Positions 1 through 11,360 of a stretch of 64,000 nucleotides of DNA are shown here, piece after piece. The stretch is from Sodiomyces alkalinus F11 (lineage: Eukaryota; Ascomycota; Sordariomycetes; Glomerellales; Plectosphaerellaceae), in the NCBI RefSeq assembly GCF_003711515.1, contig NW_021167092.1, positions 363,073 to 427,072 of the forward strand. The letters run 5' to 3'. Below the pieces are notes generated by a model. It did no database searches. It worked only from the letters and a program-made list of their open reading frames with translations, and was not told the origin of the DNA. Each line of letters begins with the position of its first letter. Within the stretch, counting starts at the first letter, position 1. The translations under genes were made by a program, and so were the position numbers.

Positions 1-1235
1 TAGGCGGTTCCTCTTTGATACGCTTAAGTAGGATATCCCGTCCTACCTCTTTAATTAGTACGGCTAAGAGTAGGTCTTCTTATCTCGGATAGTCTTTAGA
101 TTCGATTTTATAGGTTAGTAGTATTTACTATACTCTTAGTATACCTACTAAAGATCGGTATACTTAGGTATAAATCCGGGTCTATTAGCGACCTGGTATA
201 AGTAGTTCCCCTGCTTATTTTGCGCGCTATCTTTATCCTCGGGTTCTATAAAACCCTCGGAGTTTACCTTAGTATAGTAGTACTCGTTCTCGGGTTCTAT
301 ATCGGTATCGTCTCCGGATATAGGCTTAGCGGCGGTCTTTTTGGCGGAGGCGGTAACCTAGTCTTAGGGTTAGTCCCGGCGATAATCCTTATACTGACGG
401 TTAGACTATTTATTAGCATTATTAGTTAGGAATCGCTAACCCTTATTATTAGTAAAGCGATTAGCGTTTAGTGTTAGTGGCGTGTGATTTTCGCTTTAGT
501 AGCTAAACTAGCTTAGTCCTAGGGAGTAACGGTTAGGCTAAGGTATATAGCGATACTCGGGCGTTAGACTAGAGTATCGGTTATAATACCGCGGTATAGA
601 CTACTATACTACTATAACCGGTAGCAGAGTATGATATATTCCGCGGTTAGTCTTAGTAAGGTTGTATCGGTTAATAAGTTAGCGTTAGATTCCCTGTATA
701 TAGTTCCGATATTATTCCGGTATTAGACTAGCTAGATTATTTATAAAGTCGGCATGCTTTATTTTAGGTCCTAAGTGGACTATTACCGCGGATAGATTAG
801 CGTTTAGCTTATCCTAAATAATAGGTCGGCATTTCCCCCTAGGTTTATCGGCTACTTTAGCTAGTCGAACTACTCCGTTAACGAATACGTGGAGGTTATA
901 GTGGTTAATAATATTTTTTAGGGTATACTTTTCTCGATATAGCTTATATTCGGCTTCTTCGCGCGGGACTTAGAACCGTCTTTTAAGGGCGTCCTTCTAA
1001 TCTTTTAGGGTAGCGTATATAAACGACTGGTTATAGGTTGTGGCACGAAGTAAGGTCGTAATAATAGATTATCTAGAACTAAGGAAAGAATAAGGAAAAG
1101 GAGAAAAGTCTGTAGCGCTAGGCTAGCTATAAGGTGGTAATGACTAGACGATATAGGTCTATTAACTAAGCGCGTAGTTAAGAAGATCCGGAGTATAGCC
1201 GGATCCTTTATATTAGGGTTAACCCATAACACTAT
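1..1235 (-). pseudogene. Gypsy-type gag relic, runs off left edge
   Basis: One reverse-strand frame reads as coding from about 1200 down to base 1, broken only by TAG/TAA of the RIP type. The N-terminal half (about 1000-700) reads YATLKD*KDALKRRF and then REKYTLKNIINHYNLHVF, which has the helical look of a retrotransposon Gag capsid (Retrotrans_gag). It is followed by an Asn/Gln-rich stretch and an acidic C-terminal region with GDDTDIEPENEYYYTK near 250-330. I see no zinc knuckle. Protease and RT would lie left of the window. A short forward ORF at 220-429 with hydrophobic runs is a chance antisense reading of this gene. The family assignment rests on general gag character, so it is moderate. 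Confidence 0.5.
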
Positions 1236-1690
1236 CCCCCCCTTCTCTTTCTAAGGGTTATATAATGGCGTATCCCCGTTATAGCTCGGCTCCCCCTTAC
1301 GTCGCGCTAATAAAGAAATAATCGAGTCCCCTTATCTTACCTTGCCTTAACCTTAATATTAAAGATATCTTAAGTCGCCTACTCACCTTTATTTATATAC
1401 CCGAAATAGTAATATAGGCCTTCCTTCGATAGATTTATCTATAGATATATTCGCCGTGTTTTCTTTATAGGGTTTCTTTTCCTTTATTCCTCTCCCTAAC
1501 TTTAATAAGAATAATAATAGCACTAATAGTTCTATATATACTCGCTCTTCCTCATAATAACGATTTTTTCTAACTCTTCTATTCCTAGCTAATATCTATC
1601 AATACTCGGCTAGTTTAAGAGCTCTCCGTCTAAGGTAAGCTATCTCTCTCTCATAATCTATTTATAAGATACCCTCCGCTAACTTCTAGT
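1236..1690. other. No gene; possible 5' end of the left gag element
   Basis: Pyrimidine-rich stretch with a C run near 1235 and many TAATAA steps. It would be the leader or 5' LTR side of the reverse gag element on its left, but I found no second LTR copy in the window. Nothing coding is visible. Confidence 0.3.
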
Positions 1691-2540
1691 ATTTCGTAGA
1701 TAGCGCTAACCCCTGGCGATAATAAGGGTACTAATAATAATAAGTATACCGCTAATAACGATATAGGTATAATACTCTTACGCCTTAAGGCGATACTAAC
1801 TATATAATAGTTTATATTATCGTTATCGCCTCCGCCTAAGAAAAAGAAATCGGCGGGTAATCGGCCTCCTAAGCACCCTCCTAATAGTGTTTATACTACG
1901 CTATACCTCCTTTATACGCGCGATATCGCTAATAGGAGGTATAAGTGCCTTTATTATAGCTAGACTAGTTAGAGGAAGAAATACTATATATACTCTACGA
2001 AGATATACCGGTATTCTCCTTTTCTAGTATACCTTAAAGGGTATATATAAAGGTTATTTAAGACGGGTACCCTTATTAGCGATAATACTAAAAACGCTCC
2101 TATAAGACCTCCTCCCCCTTTAAGGTTATAACTGTATCGCTAACCCTTTTTCTAATAGTAAGAACCATACCTTAACGCCTACACGGCGTTCTAGGATACC
2201 TTTATAGCTAAGGAAGCGATAACGGCGATATTACTTATAGCTATATATCCTATAAAAGCTCCTAATATAGTAATCGCGTTAGCCCCTTCTCCTCCTTAAG
2301 AGGTCTAAGAGGAGGTAGTACCGTAATTAACCTTATTACCTTTTCCTAAGGTTATTAATAAGGTAAGTAAACTAGCCTCGCTTCCTCCGGTAATAAAGGT
2401 TATTAGCGAGGTAGTTACGTTAGTCTTTTCTCCTCCCTTAAAGGTTATAGAAGAGATAGTATCTAGATTAGACTTATCGCCTCCGGAGAAAGACGGCCGC
2501 TCGCCGGAAGGCTACGGCCGTAATAAAAGAACCACCGACT
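1691..2540 (+). pseudogene. Cys/Lys-rich relic of unknown function
   Basis: A single forward frame (codons starting at positions such as 1910) reads through with RIP-type stops only. Visible parts are a basic Pro-Lys stretch PPPKKKKSAGN near 1830-1860, which resembles a nuclear localisation signal. After it comes a region near 1900-2040 (YLLYTRDIANRRYKCLYYS, then KKYYIYSTKIYRYS) in which many Tyr codons probably replace Cys or His, so a zinc-binding cluster is likely. Pro/Glu/Val repeats follow. It lies just upstream of the Copia-A gag, in a different frame. It could be a separate small gene or the N-terminal part of that gag behind a frameshift. I do not recognise a family. Confidence 0.35.
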
Positions 2541-3480
2541 AGGATACCTATATCTATTAACGACCTCTCTGAAAAAGGGCGTATGCGCTACCTATAAGAT
2601 TACTGCGTATACCGCGAGGAAAAGGCAGACTACAACGTGTAGCAGAAGGAGTTTAGTAAAGTACGCTCCTATATTACAGGGACTATCTATACCACGTTAC
2701 GTAACCTCCTCGCCTAGTTATACGATAATACCGTAAATAACCTACAGGCTTAGATTACTCTCCTGCACGCGCACGTAGGACTAACCCTTATAGACCTCTA
2801 TATAGAAGCCTTAGTCCTTTATCGACGATACACCACGCCTATGAAGGCTATACCTAAGGATATAGACGGCTAGGTTATAAGCTAGAAAATAGTAACAATA
2901 TACTATAAACACGTAGGCGTTTTAGAGTTATTAAGCGCGGACTAATAGACGGAAGACGCGTTAAAAGCCGTTAAACCTATCGCCTAGGAATAGAGTAATA
3001 ACTACCTAATAAATAAGTACGATATGATTGTAGAAAATAAGCTAATAATTAATATCTTTATAAAGGCTTTACGGGCGGTTCTTAGTAAGATAAAAAGCCT
3101 ATAATCCTCCACTATAAAGCCTAGAGTCAGGAGAGGCACCTTTAATACCCTCGGGAACCTCCCCGATATTAAGGATACTATTAATAATAAAGATAATAAA
3201 AAGCGTCCTCGTAGTAATATATCCGTAAAGGCTATCCCTCCCGTAATAAAGAGGCTTTATAAGATATATAAGAATATCTATACTACCGCCGCCTATTAGT
3301 GCGTAAGGCCGGATATACGCCCTTATCCCTAGTATAGCCGTGAAGATATTACGAAGGTTATAGAAAAGAAGATACGTAACCATAGTTTTAAAAGCCGCGT
3401 AGACACCGCGATATAGAAGAGGCAGGAAGCCTTAGGGGCTATCACCGCTAATAAGATAGAGAAAGTCTAGGAAGATTAAC
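2541..3480 (+). pseudogene. Copia-A gag relic
   Basis: The frame starting near 2541 reads RIPISINDLSEKGRMRYL and then YREEKADYNV*QKEF, the usual capsid pattern of fungal Copia Gag (a Lys/Glu/Tyr-rich helix followed by a VRxxIxxTI segment, here VRSYITGTIYTTLRN near 2665-2710). A degraded zinc-knuckle-like region lies near 3280-3340 (IYTTAAY*CVRPDIRPYP). RIP stops interrupt it throughout. Gag would form the virus-like particle. The true start is not recoverable. Confidence 0.65.
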
Positions 3481-3659
3481 TCCATAATACTACGCCTATT
3501 ATAACTACTACACCGTAACCATAAAATCGGGGGGTTACTAGGCCACCCGTAAGCATAGTTCTAAAAGAGCTTCCCGTAACCGCGAGTATACGGCTAGGCG
3601 TCTACGCGACCTAAGAAAGGGGGGTGGCGCGCCCTCGTATATCGACACCATTAAGATTA

Positions 3660-5160
3660 TAAGAGGGAGCGTCCCTCTATTAACTAAGCCAAAACGCTAC
3701 TATATTACGTAATCCTAGACTCAGAATTATTAATCCACGTCTTTAATAATTGAGGCCGTTTTACGGCCGTTAGACCTCCTACTAAGGACATCTTATCACT
3801 CTAGGTAGGTACTTATAAGGCTTCTATCTTCGGATACGGAGATATTAAGCTACGTATATAATCCCTATTAGGCACGAAAAGGATACTACGCCTCCGTGAT
3901 ATTATATACTATAAGGAGTTCGTTACTAATATTATCTTAGAATACTAGCTACGCCTATAAGGCTACCGCTAGGATAATATAAACAATACTATTATTAGCT
4001 CTGCCGATAACCGGCCTATCTATAAGCTACTAGATATCCACGGCCAGTATATAATCGAGCGCGCGGAAGCCACGGCGGCTAGGGCGTTTACGGTTTCGGC
4101 TCGGCACCCCCGCGATAACCCGTATAGAAGATCACGAAAACCGCGGTAACCGTAGAAGACTACCGCGTAGCGGTGGCATAAACGCCTCGGCTATTACGGC
4201 AGCGATACCCTTATAAGAATTATCGATGCTACTTAGGGGGTAAGAATAAAGAGACCGCGTATAGCCGGCTATAATATATATAGTAATCTTAAGTGCTTAC
4301 GTAGATCCGGCGGATACTATCCCTTCACCCGTTAAAGCCCAGAGAGGCCCTAGCTATTAATTTATATAATCTAGAAGAGTCGGAATCGCTAGGCGGCCTA
4401 TATAAGTCTATTATATGTATTATAAACGTGTATATAGGTTATACGTAGAATTACTACCTATAGAAAAAAGAATAAGGCTCTATCCTATATACGTTAAAAG
4501 ACATTATTACCTTGCTTAAGACCTAGTTTAACGTTAAGCCACTTATTCTACGGGCCGATTATAAGATATTTTAGCACCTAGAAGTTATTACTTTCCTCGC
4601 TGCTAAGGGGGTAGAAGGTTAGCCGTCGGCACTATATTTATAGGATTAAAACGGCGTTATGGAACGGATTAAAGATATTCTTAAAAGGAGGGCGAGGGCT
4701 ATAAGGATTAGGGCTAATCTGTCTATATCTATTTAGCCTAAGATCTTTAAGACTACTATATATCTGTATAATAGAATACCACGATATATTAATAACTAGA
4801 AGACGCTATACGATGGCTTATGTAGCCGTTAACCTAACCTTGTATACCTATAAGTATACGGCTATAAAGTCTTTGTAAAGACGCGCGATACCTAAACTAA
4901 AAGGAACCGCCTATAAAGGCTAGAACCGAAAGTATAGATCCGTTATTATATTGGATACTATTCCTCGAATAGCTTCCGCGTATAGCTATTATACCTAACG
5001 GATATTATCACTATACGAGACGTGATCTTTAACGAAGATAAGACTTTTAACGGCAGGATTAAAACGCTATAAGCCATAGCTTCCGCCAAGGAAATCGGGG
5101 AACGCCTATAATCTATCCGTATCACCTAATCTAACGATTTCGCGAATAGGCTACTATTAA
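3660..5160 (+). pseudogene. Copia-A protease and integrase relic
   Basis: The protease active site is visible as VILDSELLIHVFNN at about 3709-3750. The family usually has DSG followed by a hydrophobic residue; here the Gly is Glu (GAA). The integrase core follows: YLEKKNEALSYTLKDII near 4455-4510 and KPLILRAD near 4535-4560, which holds one of the catalytic Asp residues. The Copia integrase C-terminal signature lies at about 4840-5045 (LRVYGCKVF-like, then GYYSSNSFRV and DVIFNEDKTFNG). The next segment is the repeat tract into which Copia-B inserted. Confidence 0.7.
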
Positions 5161-5189
5161 GAGGTATAGCCATAAACGTACTAGATCTC

Positions 5190-5399
5190 GAGTCGGAAGA
5201 CTCTAACGCTACCGCTATTATTACGGATAAAGGCGAGGCCGTCGCTATCACTACGAGAGAGGCCACCGCTATTACTACGGATACTACTATTATTATAGAC
5301 TACACTACTATTACTATAGACTATAGCACCGCTATTACTACGGGTAAAGGCGATACCACCGCTATCGCTACGGGTAAGGGAGACACTACCGCTATTATT
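5190..5399 (+). repeat. 30-bp coding minisatellite in Copia-A
   Basis: Degenerate tandem units of about 30 bp. The last three units encode variants of TTAITTGKGD. The tract lies between integrase and RT of Copia-A, continues for one partial unit after Copia-B (11361-11390), and received the Copia-B insertion in its final unit. Confidence 0.7.
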
Positions 5400-5404
5400 A
5401 CGGG
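5400..5404. repeat. Left target duplication of Copia-B (ACGGG)
   Basis: ACGGG directly precedes the 5' LTR and matches ACGGG at 11356-11360 directly after the 3' LTR, a 5-bp duplication as expected for a Copia integrase. Confidence 0.9.
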
Positions 5405-5597
5405 TGTCAGATGCCACAGCCATCTTATCGGGGTGTGATAAACCACATTGTGTTAGACGTGTCGAGTACCTCGGTCCTATGTATCCACCCTTATTTCCCC
5501 TGCTTTTTCCCTATCGTTAGACATCCCTATAAAGTATCATGAACTTTAATTAGATAAATATATATATAATTCCGCGTACCTTATTGATATTCTGATA
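5405..5597 (+). repeat. Copia-B 5' LTR
   Basis: Starts TGTCAGATGCCACAGCC and ends TATTCTGATA (TTCTGACA in the 3' copy). It is 193 bp, the same length as the 3' LTR, the Copia-E LTR and the solo LTR. Differences between the copies are mostly CpA/TpA and TpG/TpA. Confidence 0.95.
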
Positions 5598-5615
5598 GTT
5601 ATAAGCCCGGCGTTC
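5598..5615 (+). other. Copia-B primer binding site (half-tRNA type)
   Basis: GTTATAAGCCCGG follows the LTR directly. Read as GTTATGAGCCC before RIP, it is complementary to the anticodon-loop segment GGGCUCAUAAC of initiator tRNA-Met, ending at tRNA position 39. It is not complementary to the tRNA 3' end. Drosophila copia primes in this way from a cleaved tRNA. Copia-E has the same site at 41169. Confidence 0.6.
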
Positions 5616-5823
5616 TAATAAACGAAGCTATTCCGATCGATCCTATAGCTTCTAGGTTATCGAAAGCAGCCTTAAGTCTATAGCGGGTAGTTTAGTATTA
5701 TTAGTAACGTCCGCCTGCTTTAGTTTTAATTAATCGTTTTATCGTTGTAAGCGTTTAGTATAGTTAATTAACCTTTCCGTTTATCCTATTCCACTACTTT
5801 TTATTAGTATAACGATAGCTTCT

Positions 5824-7432
5824 ATGGTAGTAGTGCCCGTTATAGGCCTTATAACGCGTACCTCTTCGAAAGACTAGAGGCCTTGGATTAAAGCCGTGAT
5901 AACTATCGCGTACTCCGACGATATCGCCGACCTCGTTAATCCCGACCTTAAAGAGGCTAAATAGCCTAATCGCCGTATTCGAACCGATCCACTATAACCT
6001 CCTACTATAGCCGAAGAACGTAACGCCACTAATTAGGATATACTGTTTAAGATCTAGTAGGTAGAAGAGGATCGGTATAAGGCTAAAAAGAGGGGGATTT
6101 AAGCACTCTACAACTATATCGCGAAGATAGTTAGCCCTGCTTTAAAGGATTAGTACGCCGGCTATAAAGAATTAAGAGATATATTAAAGGCCCTAAAGAC
6201 GCACCTTACGCAGATAAACGCCGCCTAAAAGTCACTAATTAAGAGACGCTAGGACGAATACCTCTATAACGTTAGGCGTATACCCTATAAACGCTAGCTA
6301 GAAGATATTATGAAGCTATACCGCGACGCCAAGACGTATAAAGTTCAAGAATACGATACTAAGGAATAATAGATAGACGGCTTCTTTAACGCTATCGGCT
6401 ACGTAGTCCTAAAGTAGTTAAAAGGACGTTTTATATAGCTTATCCGGTTAGAAGAGGAAGACCTACCCTTGATTTAATCTATGGTAGAGGAATATACGAT
6501 ATAGCTTCGTCGCCGCTACCCGTATCGACTCGATAAGAAGCCTACCGTAGTATCCTTTTATACGGTAATCTTTTTAGGTAAGGATAAAGAAGGTAAGAAT
6601 TAGCGGGTATAATCGGGGTAGTAAGATAATTAATAGTCCTCTTTATAGTAAAAGAAAGAGTGGCTTTACGACTATTATAATACGAAGAGGAGTAAATATA
6701 ACTACAGGCCTCTATAGAAGTGTCTAAACGTAAATAAGATATATAGGAAGAAGGGATATATACCTTTAAAAGACATCTTAGAACGCTATGACCGGATTAT
6801 TAAGACCTAGGATAACGAACGTTACAAACGATTGCGGGAAAATATCGAAAAGGACGCTAAAAGCCTAAAAACGGGTGCTAAAAAGGACTCTTAGAAGTTA
6901 TAGCCGAAAGAATCGTCGACGGAGGTATTTAATTTTATCGATAACCAGGATAAGGATTCCGATAAAGAATCCTATAGAATATACTCTCTACTATAACTAA
7001 ACGGTAATATTAGTAATAACCTCTTTAACTAGCTATTAATCGATTCCGGCACCTCTCAGTATATTACTATCTAATAATACCTATTATATGACTTTAAACC
7101 TGCTATAAAAGAGTATTATCTTTAATCGGGTAGTGGAGAGACTAAGCTAGTTAAGGGTTATAGCAGGATATAATTAGAGGTAGATAACGAATATAGTAAT
7201 CCCTTTATTTTAGTGCTAAATGGCGTTACTTTTATATAAGATTACCTAATAACCTTAATCGTTATTAGAAGATTAAAGGAATAGGGTATTATTTGTAATT
7301 CCGGCCTTAAAGTCCTAAAGGTAGCCTCTAGAGAGGGCTTATTAGCCCTACCTGTTAATAACGTTAACGATTAATACGCTCTTATTCTAACGGATCATTA
7401 ATAGCACTTACTAAGTAGCTTCTTTAATAGCT
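5824..7432 (+). pseudogene. Copia-B gag-protease
   Basis: ATG at 5824, 419 bases after the LTR start, opens a frame reading MVVVPVIGLITRTSS. The capsid-like part (about 5950-6500) contains SLIKRR*DEYLYNVRRIPY-type helices. A degraded Cys/His region lies at about 6660-6720 (EWLYDYYNTKRSKYNY). The protease site LLIDSGTSQYIT at 7033-7068 is intact in its catalytic Asp. The Asp survives because the preceding codon ends in C (ATC GAT), which RIP does not attack. The frame ends in effect at a one-base deletion near 7432 relative to Copia-E and F. Confidence 0.85.
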
Positions 7433-7434
7433 TT

Positions 7435-8460
7435 TAACGCCTACTATAAATATAGTAGAGGCTCGCTTATAGCACGAGAGGCTAAGGCACGCCGGCGCTA
7501 CTGCCCTCGATAAAATTAATAATACCCTTATTAGAGACGTGATTAAAGGACGTTAAAAAGGCCCTCTTATAGTGGATTATAATACCTATACCCTTAGTAA
7601 GGTAAAGAAGGTTATCTCGAGAAGGTTACTTAACCACTAAACGACGAGGCCGTGGTATAGAGTGGAGGTTAACCTCTTTAGCCTTAACAAGGTCTATAAC
7701 GGTATAAATGTTATGATGCTTTTATACGATCCCTGTACTCGTTAGGCTATTATACGGTTCCTGCGTGACTATAAATTAGCCTTACCCACGTTAGTGAATT
7801 TTAAGTTCTTCCTTTACAGGCAGTACTACTATATACTTATAGTGATCCGACTAGATAGAGAAAGATCCCCTTAGAAAGGCTTCGATAAATAGGCCGATAA
7901 GAGAGGAATTTTACTTAAGAGGTTATCGCTATATATCGCCGCGCAGAATGCGAAGGCATAACGCCACGGCGGCGGTATTTCTACTATCGCGAGGACCCTT
8001 ATAACGGCCTTAGATATCAAATAGGATATATAGCCAGAACTAGTAGCTACTATAGTCTATCTATATAACCTTATCCCTCGGAAGGACCTCTAGTAGAAAA
8101 CCCCTTAAGGGCAGATAGAGGATTAGATTAATACATAAGGCCTGAAGAAGATCCTAATAAAGCCTATCGTTAGCCACCTAAAGAGGTATAGTTATAGAGC
8201 CTATCCACTAACCGCAGATTATTAACGAGGTCATAACCGTAACGCTAAGCTCGCGGAAAGAGTATATATCGGCTATTTAATCGGCTACGAGGGCACTAAT
8301 ATATATCGTATTTAGGTGCTAAAATTAGGGAGGATCCTACGCACGAGAGACGTCACCTTTAAGGAAAAACTGCTATATAAAGATCGTGACCACGAACCTA
8401 AGGTGTTAATTAAGGTTTTCGAGTAGCTTAATCTGCCTATAGATTATTAACTCCACGATC
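7435..8460 (+). pseudogene. Copia-B integrase
   Basis: Frame of codon 7485. The zinc-binding N-terminus is readable as HERLRHAGATALDKI with a Cys pair lost to Tyr (DYNTYTLSKVKKV). The core runs WYRVEVNLFSLNKVYNGINV (about 7640-7710), in which the usual catalytic Asp of EVDLF is Asn (EVNLF). The C-terminal Copia signature is ERVYIGYLIGYEGTNIYRI and TRDVTFKEKLLYKDRD (about 8245-8390). RIP stops occur throughout. The enzyme would insert the cDNA into the genome. Confidence 0.85.
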
Positions 8461-9229
8461 CTCTAGGTATTACTACTAATATAGTTAATCTTTACCCTTA
8501 AACGCTACTAGATTAGAATACTACGAGGGAGGTAATAGCGGAGGCTACTACTACGGCGGCCACTATAGCTATTACCGCTATTACTGCCGTTACTTCTAGG
8601 GGGGTAGATAGAGGTGCAGGTTTAATAACCACTACAGAATCTATAGAAGAATAATAATAGCAGGAGGCACCTAATCAGAAGGCACGTGTAACAGGGCAAA
8701 TAAGCCCTATAACGCCTTCCACGCCTCCGGCGACACCTGCTTTAATAACGCCTTCTATATTACACCTATAATAGTGCCTCTAACGGCACCTGTTTTCCCT
8801 CCTCTAATAACTATAAACGGTCCTCCTATACCACTAACCGGAAATACGGATCTGCCGCCTGTTTTTAAACGGCCTGATAATGCCGAAGACTTATCTGATA
8901 ATACGGCCGTAACCGGCGATACCGTCGAAATAGAATTGTTATCCCCTAACTAATCGGTTCTTAAAGAGAAATTAACCACTACAACTACCGCCGTTAATCC
9001 GGTATCCACGGCTCCTGCTAAGTCTTTATAACCCTCTTCTTCCACTACCACTACTAACTAACGTTCCTCTTCTACTAGCAGAAGAAGCCGCCCTCCTATT
9101 ATTCCCACGGCCGCTGCTAACCGGCCTACCCGTAGTAGGCGTCTAACCGACTGTTATACCCCTCTTTCCTTTTATACCTTCTATAATTAGATCGAGATAC
9201 CGAAGAACCCGTTACTACGCCGCGATATA
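8461..9229 (+). other. Copia-B low-complexity linker between integrase and RT
   Basis: No domain seen. It encodes Ala/Thr-rich and Pro/Ser-rich stretches, including GCG/GCT/ACT triplet-rich sequence at about 8530-8590. This is typical of the variable spacer of fungal Copia polyproteins. The same spacer occurs in Copia-F at about 63000-63800. Confidence 0.55.
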
Positions 9230-10990
9230 CCTAAGGAACCTCTGAACTAGTCTTAAATACTAAAGAGTCCTTATAAATTAGCATAGATTAAGGCCGCCTT
9301 ACTAGAGGTCGGCACGCTTAGGTTAATAGGCACCTTTAAACGGTAGGAATAATCCAACTAGCAGGGGTAAGGCTTAGGACTATCTGAATTAGTTCTAAGG
9401 CTACTAGACCTTAAATAGGTTTTTAATTATAAGGTCGATCCTATAGACTACGTTAATAAGTTTAAGATACGCCTATCCGTTTAAGGGGATTAATAACTAA
9501 ATAACCACCTTAACACCTATACCCCACGCTCGCTAGAAGGACCTTTAGGTCCTTAATAGGCATTATAGCCCACTTCGATCTTAAGACTCGGTAACTTAAC
9601 GTCGTTAAGGTATTCACTAATACCCTGCTTAACGAAGAGATCTATATTAAGGACCCTCGTGGTTAGTACTTACTCTAGTCGGATATAGGTCTTGAAGCCC
9701 ACGATTAGCTTAAGGACGTTTTAAAGTAATCTATATATGTCCCCCAATAGGTAGAGGGATTTAAAGGCTATAGCGAGCGTTATATAGCCTCCGCTATTCC
9801 CTAAAGCTATAGCACGAATAGCTCTTTTCTGTTTTAGGTAAGTGCAACCTAAAGTAATTAACTAAAGACGATTATATCTTTAAAAGTAAGGAACTAATCG
9901 CGTTCTTCTACGTGGACGATATTATTTTAATTTATAGGAGGGAATATTAATCTGCTACTAATAACCGTATATAATATATACAGTAGCACTTCTAGATTAG
10001 AGATCTAGGCCTAATTAAGTGGTTCTTAGGGATTAGGGTTATTCGAGATCGCTAATAATACAGGCTTTGGCTTTCCCTTAAGAACTATATTACCGATAAG
10101 ATAAAGGCGTTATAGGTGGATTATAGAGGTTATAGAGTTAAAATCCCTCTTCCATATCCTAATATTTTAGAACTATCTACTACCGACTAATAAGCCTCCG
10201 AAGAATTAATCTATCTATATCTTCGGAAGGTCGGTTTTATTAACTACACCGCCTACTAAACCCGGCCTAACGTCTTTAAAGCCGCTTCGAGGCTTACCGA
10301 ATTTAGTACTAACCCTTTAAAATAGTATTACGAGGCTACCGATAAGTGCCTAAAGTATCTCGGCTCCATAAAGACCCTATACCTTTACTTCGGACCACGT
10401 AAAGACTACTAAAAGCCTATACTCTTCTATACCTCCGACGCCGCCTTCGCGGACGATCGTAAGACTAGGTATAGCTCGTAAGGTTACACGATCCTCCTTT
10501 TCGGGGGTCCTATAGACTAAAGGGCAAATAAGCAAATAAGCGTCGTGATCTCTAGTACTAAAGCTAAGCTAGTAGCGCTTTCTGCTACTACTAGGTAGTA
10601 TATCGTGATGTGGCGTTCAATAAAGGACCTTACCCTTACCTTTAAGGAGGAACCACTAACTATATACTACGATAATTAATAAACTAAGTGTTTTACTAGA
10701 GTCGCCGCGGCCTTAGGTTACCTTAAAATTAAAATATCCCGATATCCACGCCCTTTAGATCCGATAAACTATTTAAAAAGGGACCGTCTCGATTAATTAG
10801 ATTACTACTAATAATATAGTTAGCGATAGTTTTATAAAGGTACTACCCCCGTAGAAATATAGGGCGTTTATATATCTGCTTAGTATAAAGGCCCCGCCGA
10901 AATAGGATTAAAGTAATTAATATGGACGAAATCCTTGTATTACGTTTTAATTAAAGGAAAACGGTCGATTAGACTATTATATTAAGTGTT
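9230..10990 (+). pseudogene. Copia-B reverse transcriptase and RNase H
   Basis: The RT N-terminal part reads KAALLEVGTLRLIGTFK near 9290-9345. The active site FFYVDDIILIYR at 9903-9938 keeps both Asp residues, because the preceding codon is GTG and not GTT. RNase H reads AFADDRKTRYSS*GYTIL, then ANKQISVVISSTKAKLVA and TIYYDN**TKCFTR near 10440-10695. It shares its frame with the integrase part. It is nonfunctional because of many TAG/TAA changes. Confidence 0.9.
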
Positions 10991-11162
10991 ATTATGCCCC
11001 TATAGACTATTATTTAGGTAATGCTTTTAACACTTTTTGACTGCTTTTTAGTCTTTAACGCCTTTAACACCGTTAATTAATATCTAGGCCTATTTTACCC
11101 TAGATTTACGGCTTTAAATTAAGCAGAACAGTCAGGATCAATCCTGTAGTTCTGGGGGGGTG

Positions 11163-11355
11163 TGTTAAATACCACAGCCACCTTATTGGGGTGTGATAAA
11201 CTATAATATGTTAGACGTGTGGAGTACCTCGGTCCTATATATCCACTCTTATTGCCCCTGCTTTTTCCGTATAGTTAGATATCCCTATAAAGTATTATAA
11301 ACTTTACTTAGATGAATACACACATAATTCCGCGTACCTTATTTGTGTTCTGACA
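11163..11355 (+). repeat. Copia-B 3' LTR
   Basis: Starts TGTTAAATACCACAGCC, preceded by a G run (polypurine tract, 11154-11160), and ends GTGTTCTGACA. Length 193 bp. Both termini fit TG...CA after undoing RIP. Confidence 0.95.
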
Positions 11356-11360
11356 ACGGG
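11356..11360. repeat. Right target duplication of Copia-B (ACGGG)
   Basis: Matches 5400-5404. Copia-A sequence resumes directly after it with the interrupted minisatellite unit. Confidence 0.9.

Larger units (their letters stand above)
5405..11355 (+). mobile_element. Copia-B, complete nested Copia element
   Basis: A 5951-bp element bounded by two 193-bp LTRs and an ACGGG target duplication, inserted in the Copia-A minisatellite. Internal order is primer site, gag-protease, integrase, a Ser/Thr/Pro-rich linker, RT and RNase H. Copia-E (40976), Copia-F (46225) and the solo LTR (40764) belong to the same family. One base is missing near 7432 relative to E and F, so gag-protease and integrase-RT lie in different frames. 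RIP stops break the rest. RT keeps YVDD. Confidence 0.95.

Noticed and set aside
220..429. Small forward ORF with hydrophobic segments, membrane-protein-like
   Set aside because: It is antisense to the reverse-strand gag relic, which reads through the whole region; the hydrophobicity comes from TA-rich codons.
5181..5423. Ser/Asn-rich reverse ORF
   Set aside because: It is the antisense of the Copia-A minisatellite and crosses the Copia-B insertion point, so it cannot be an ancestral gene.
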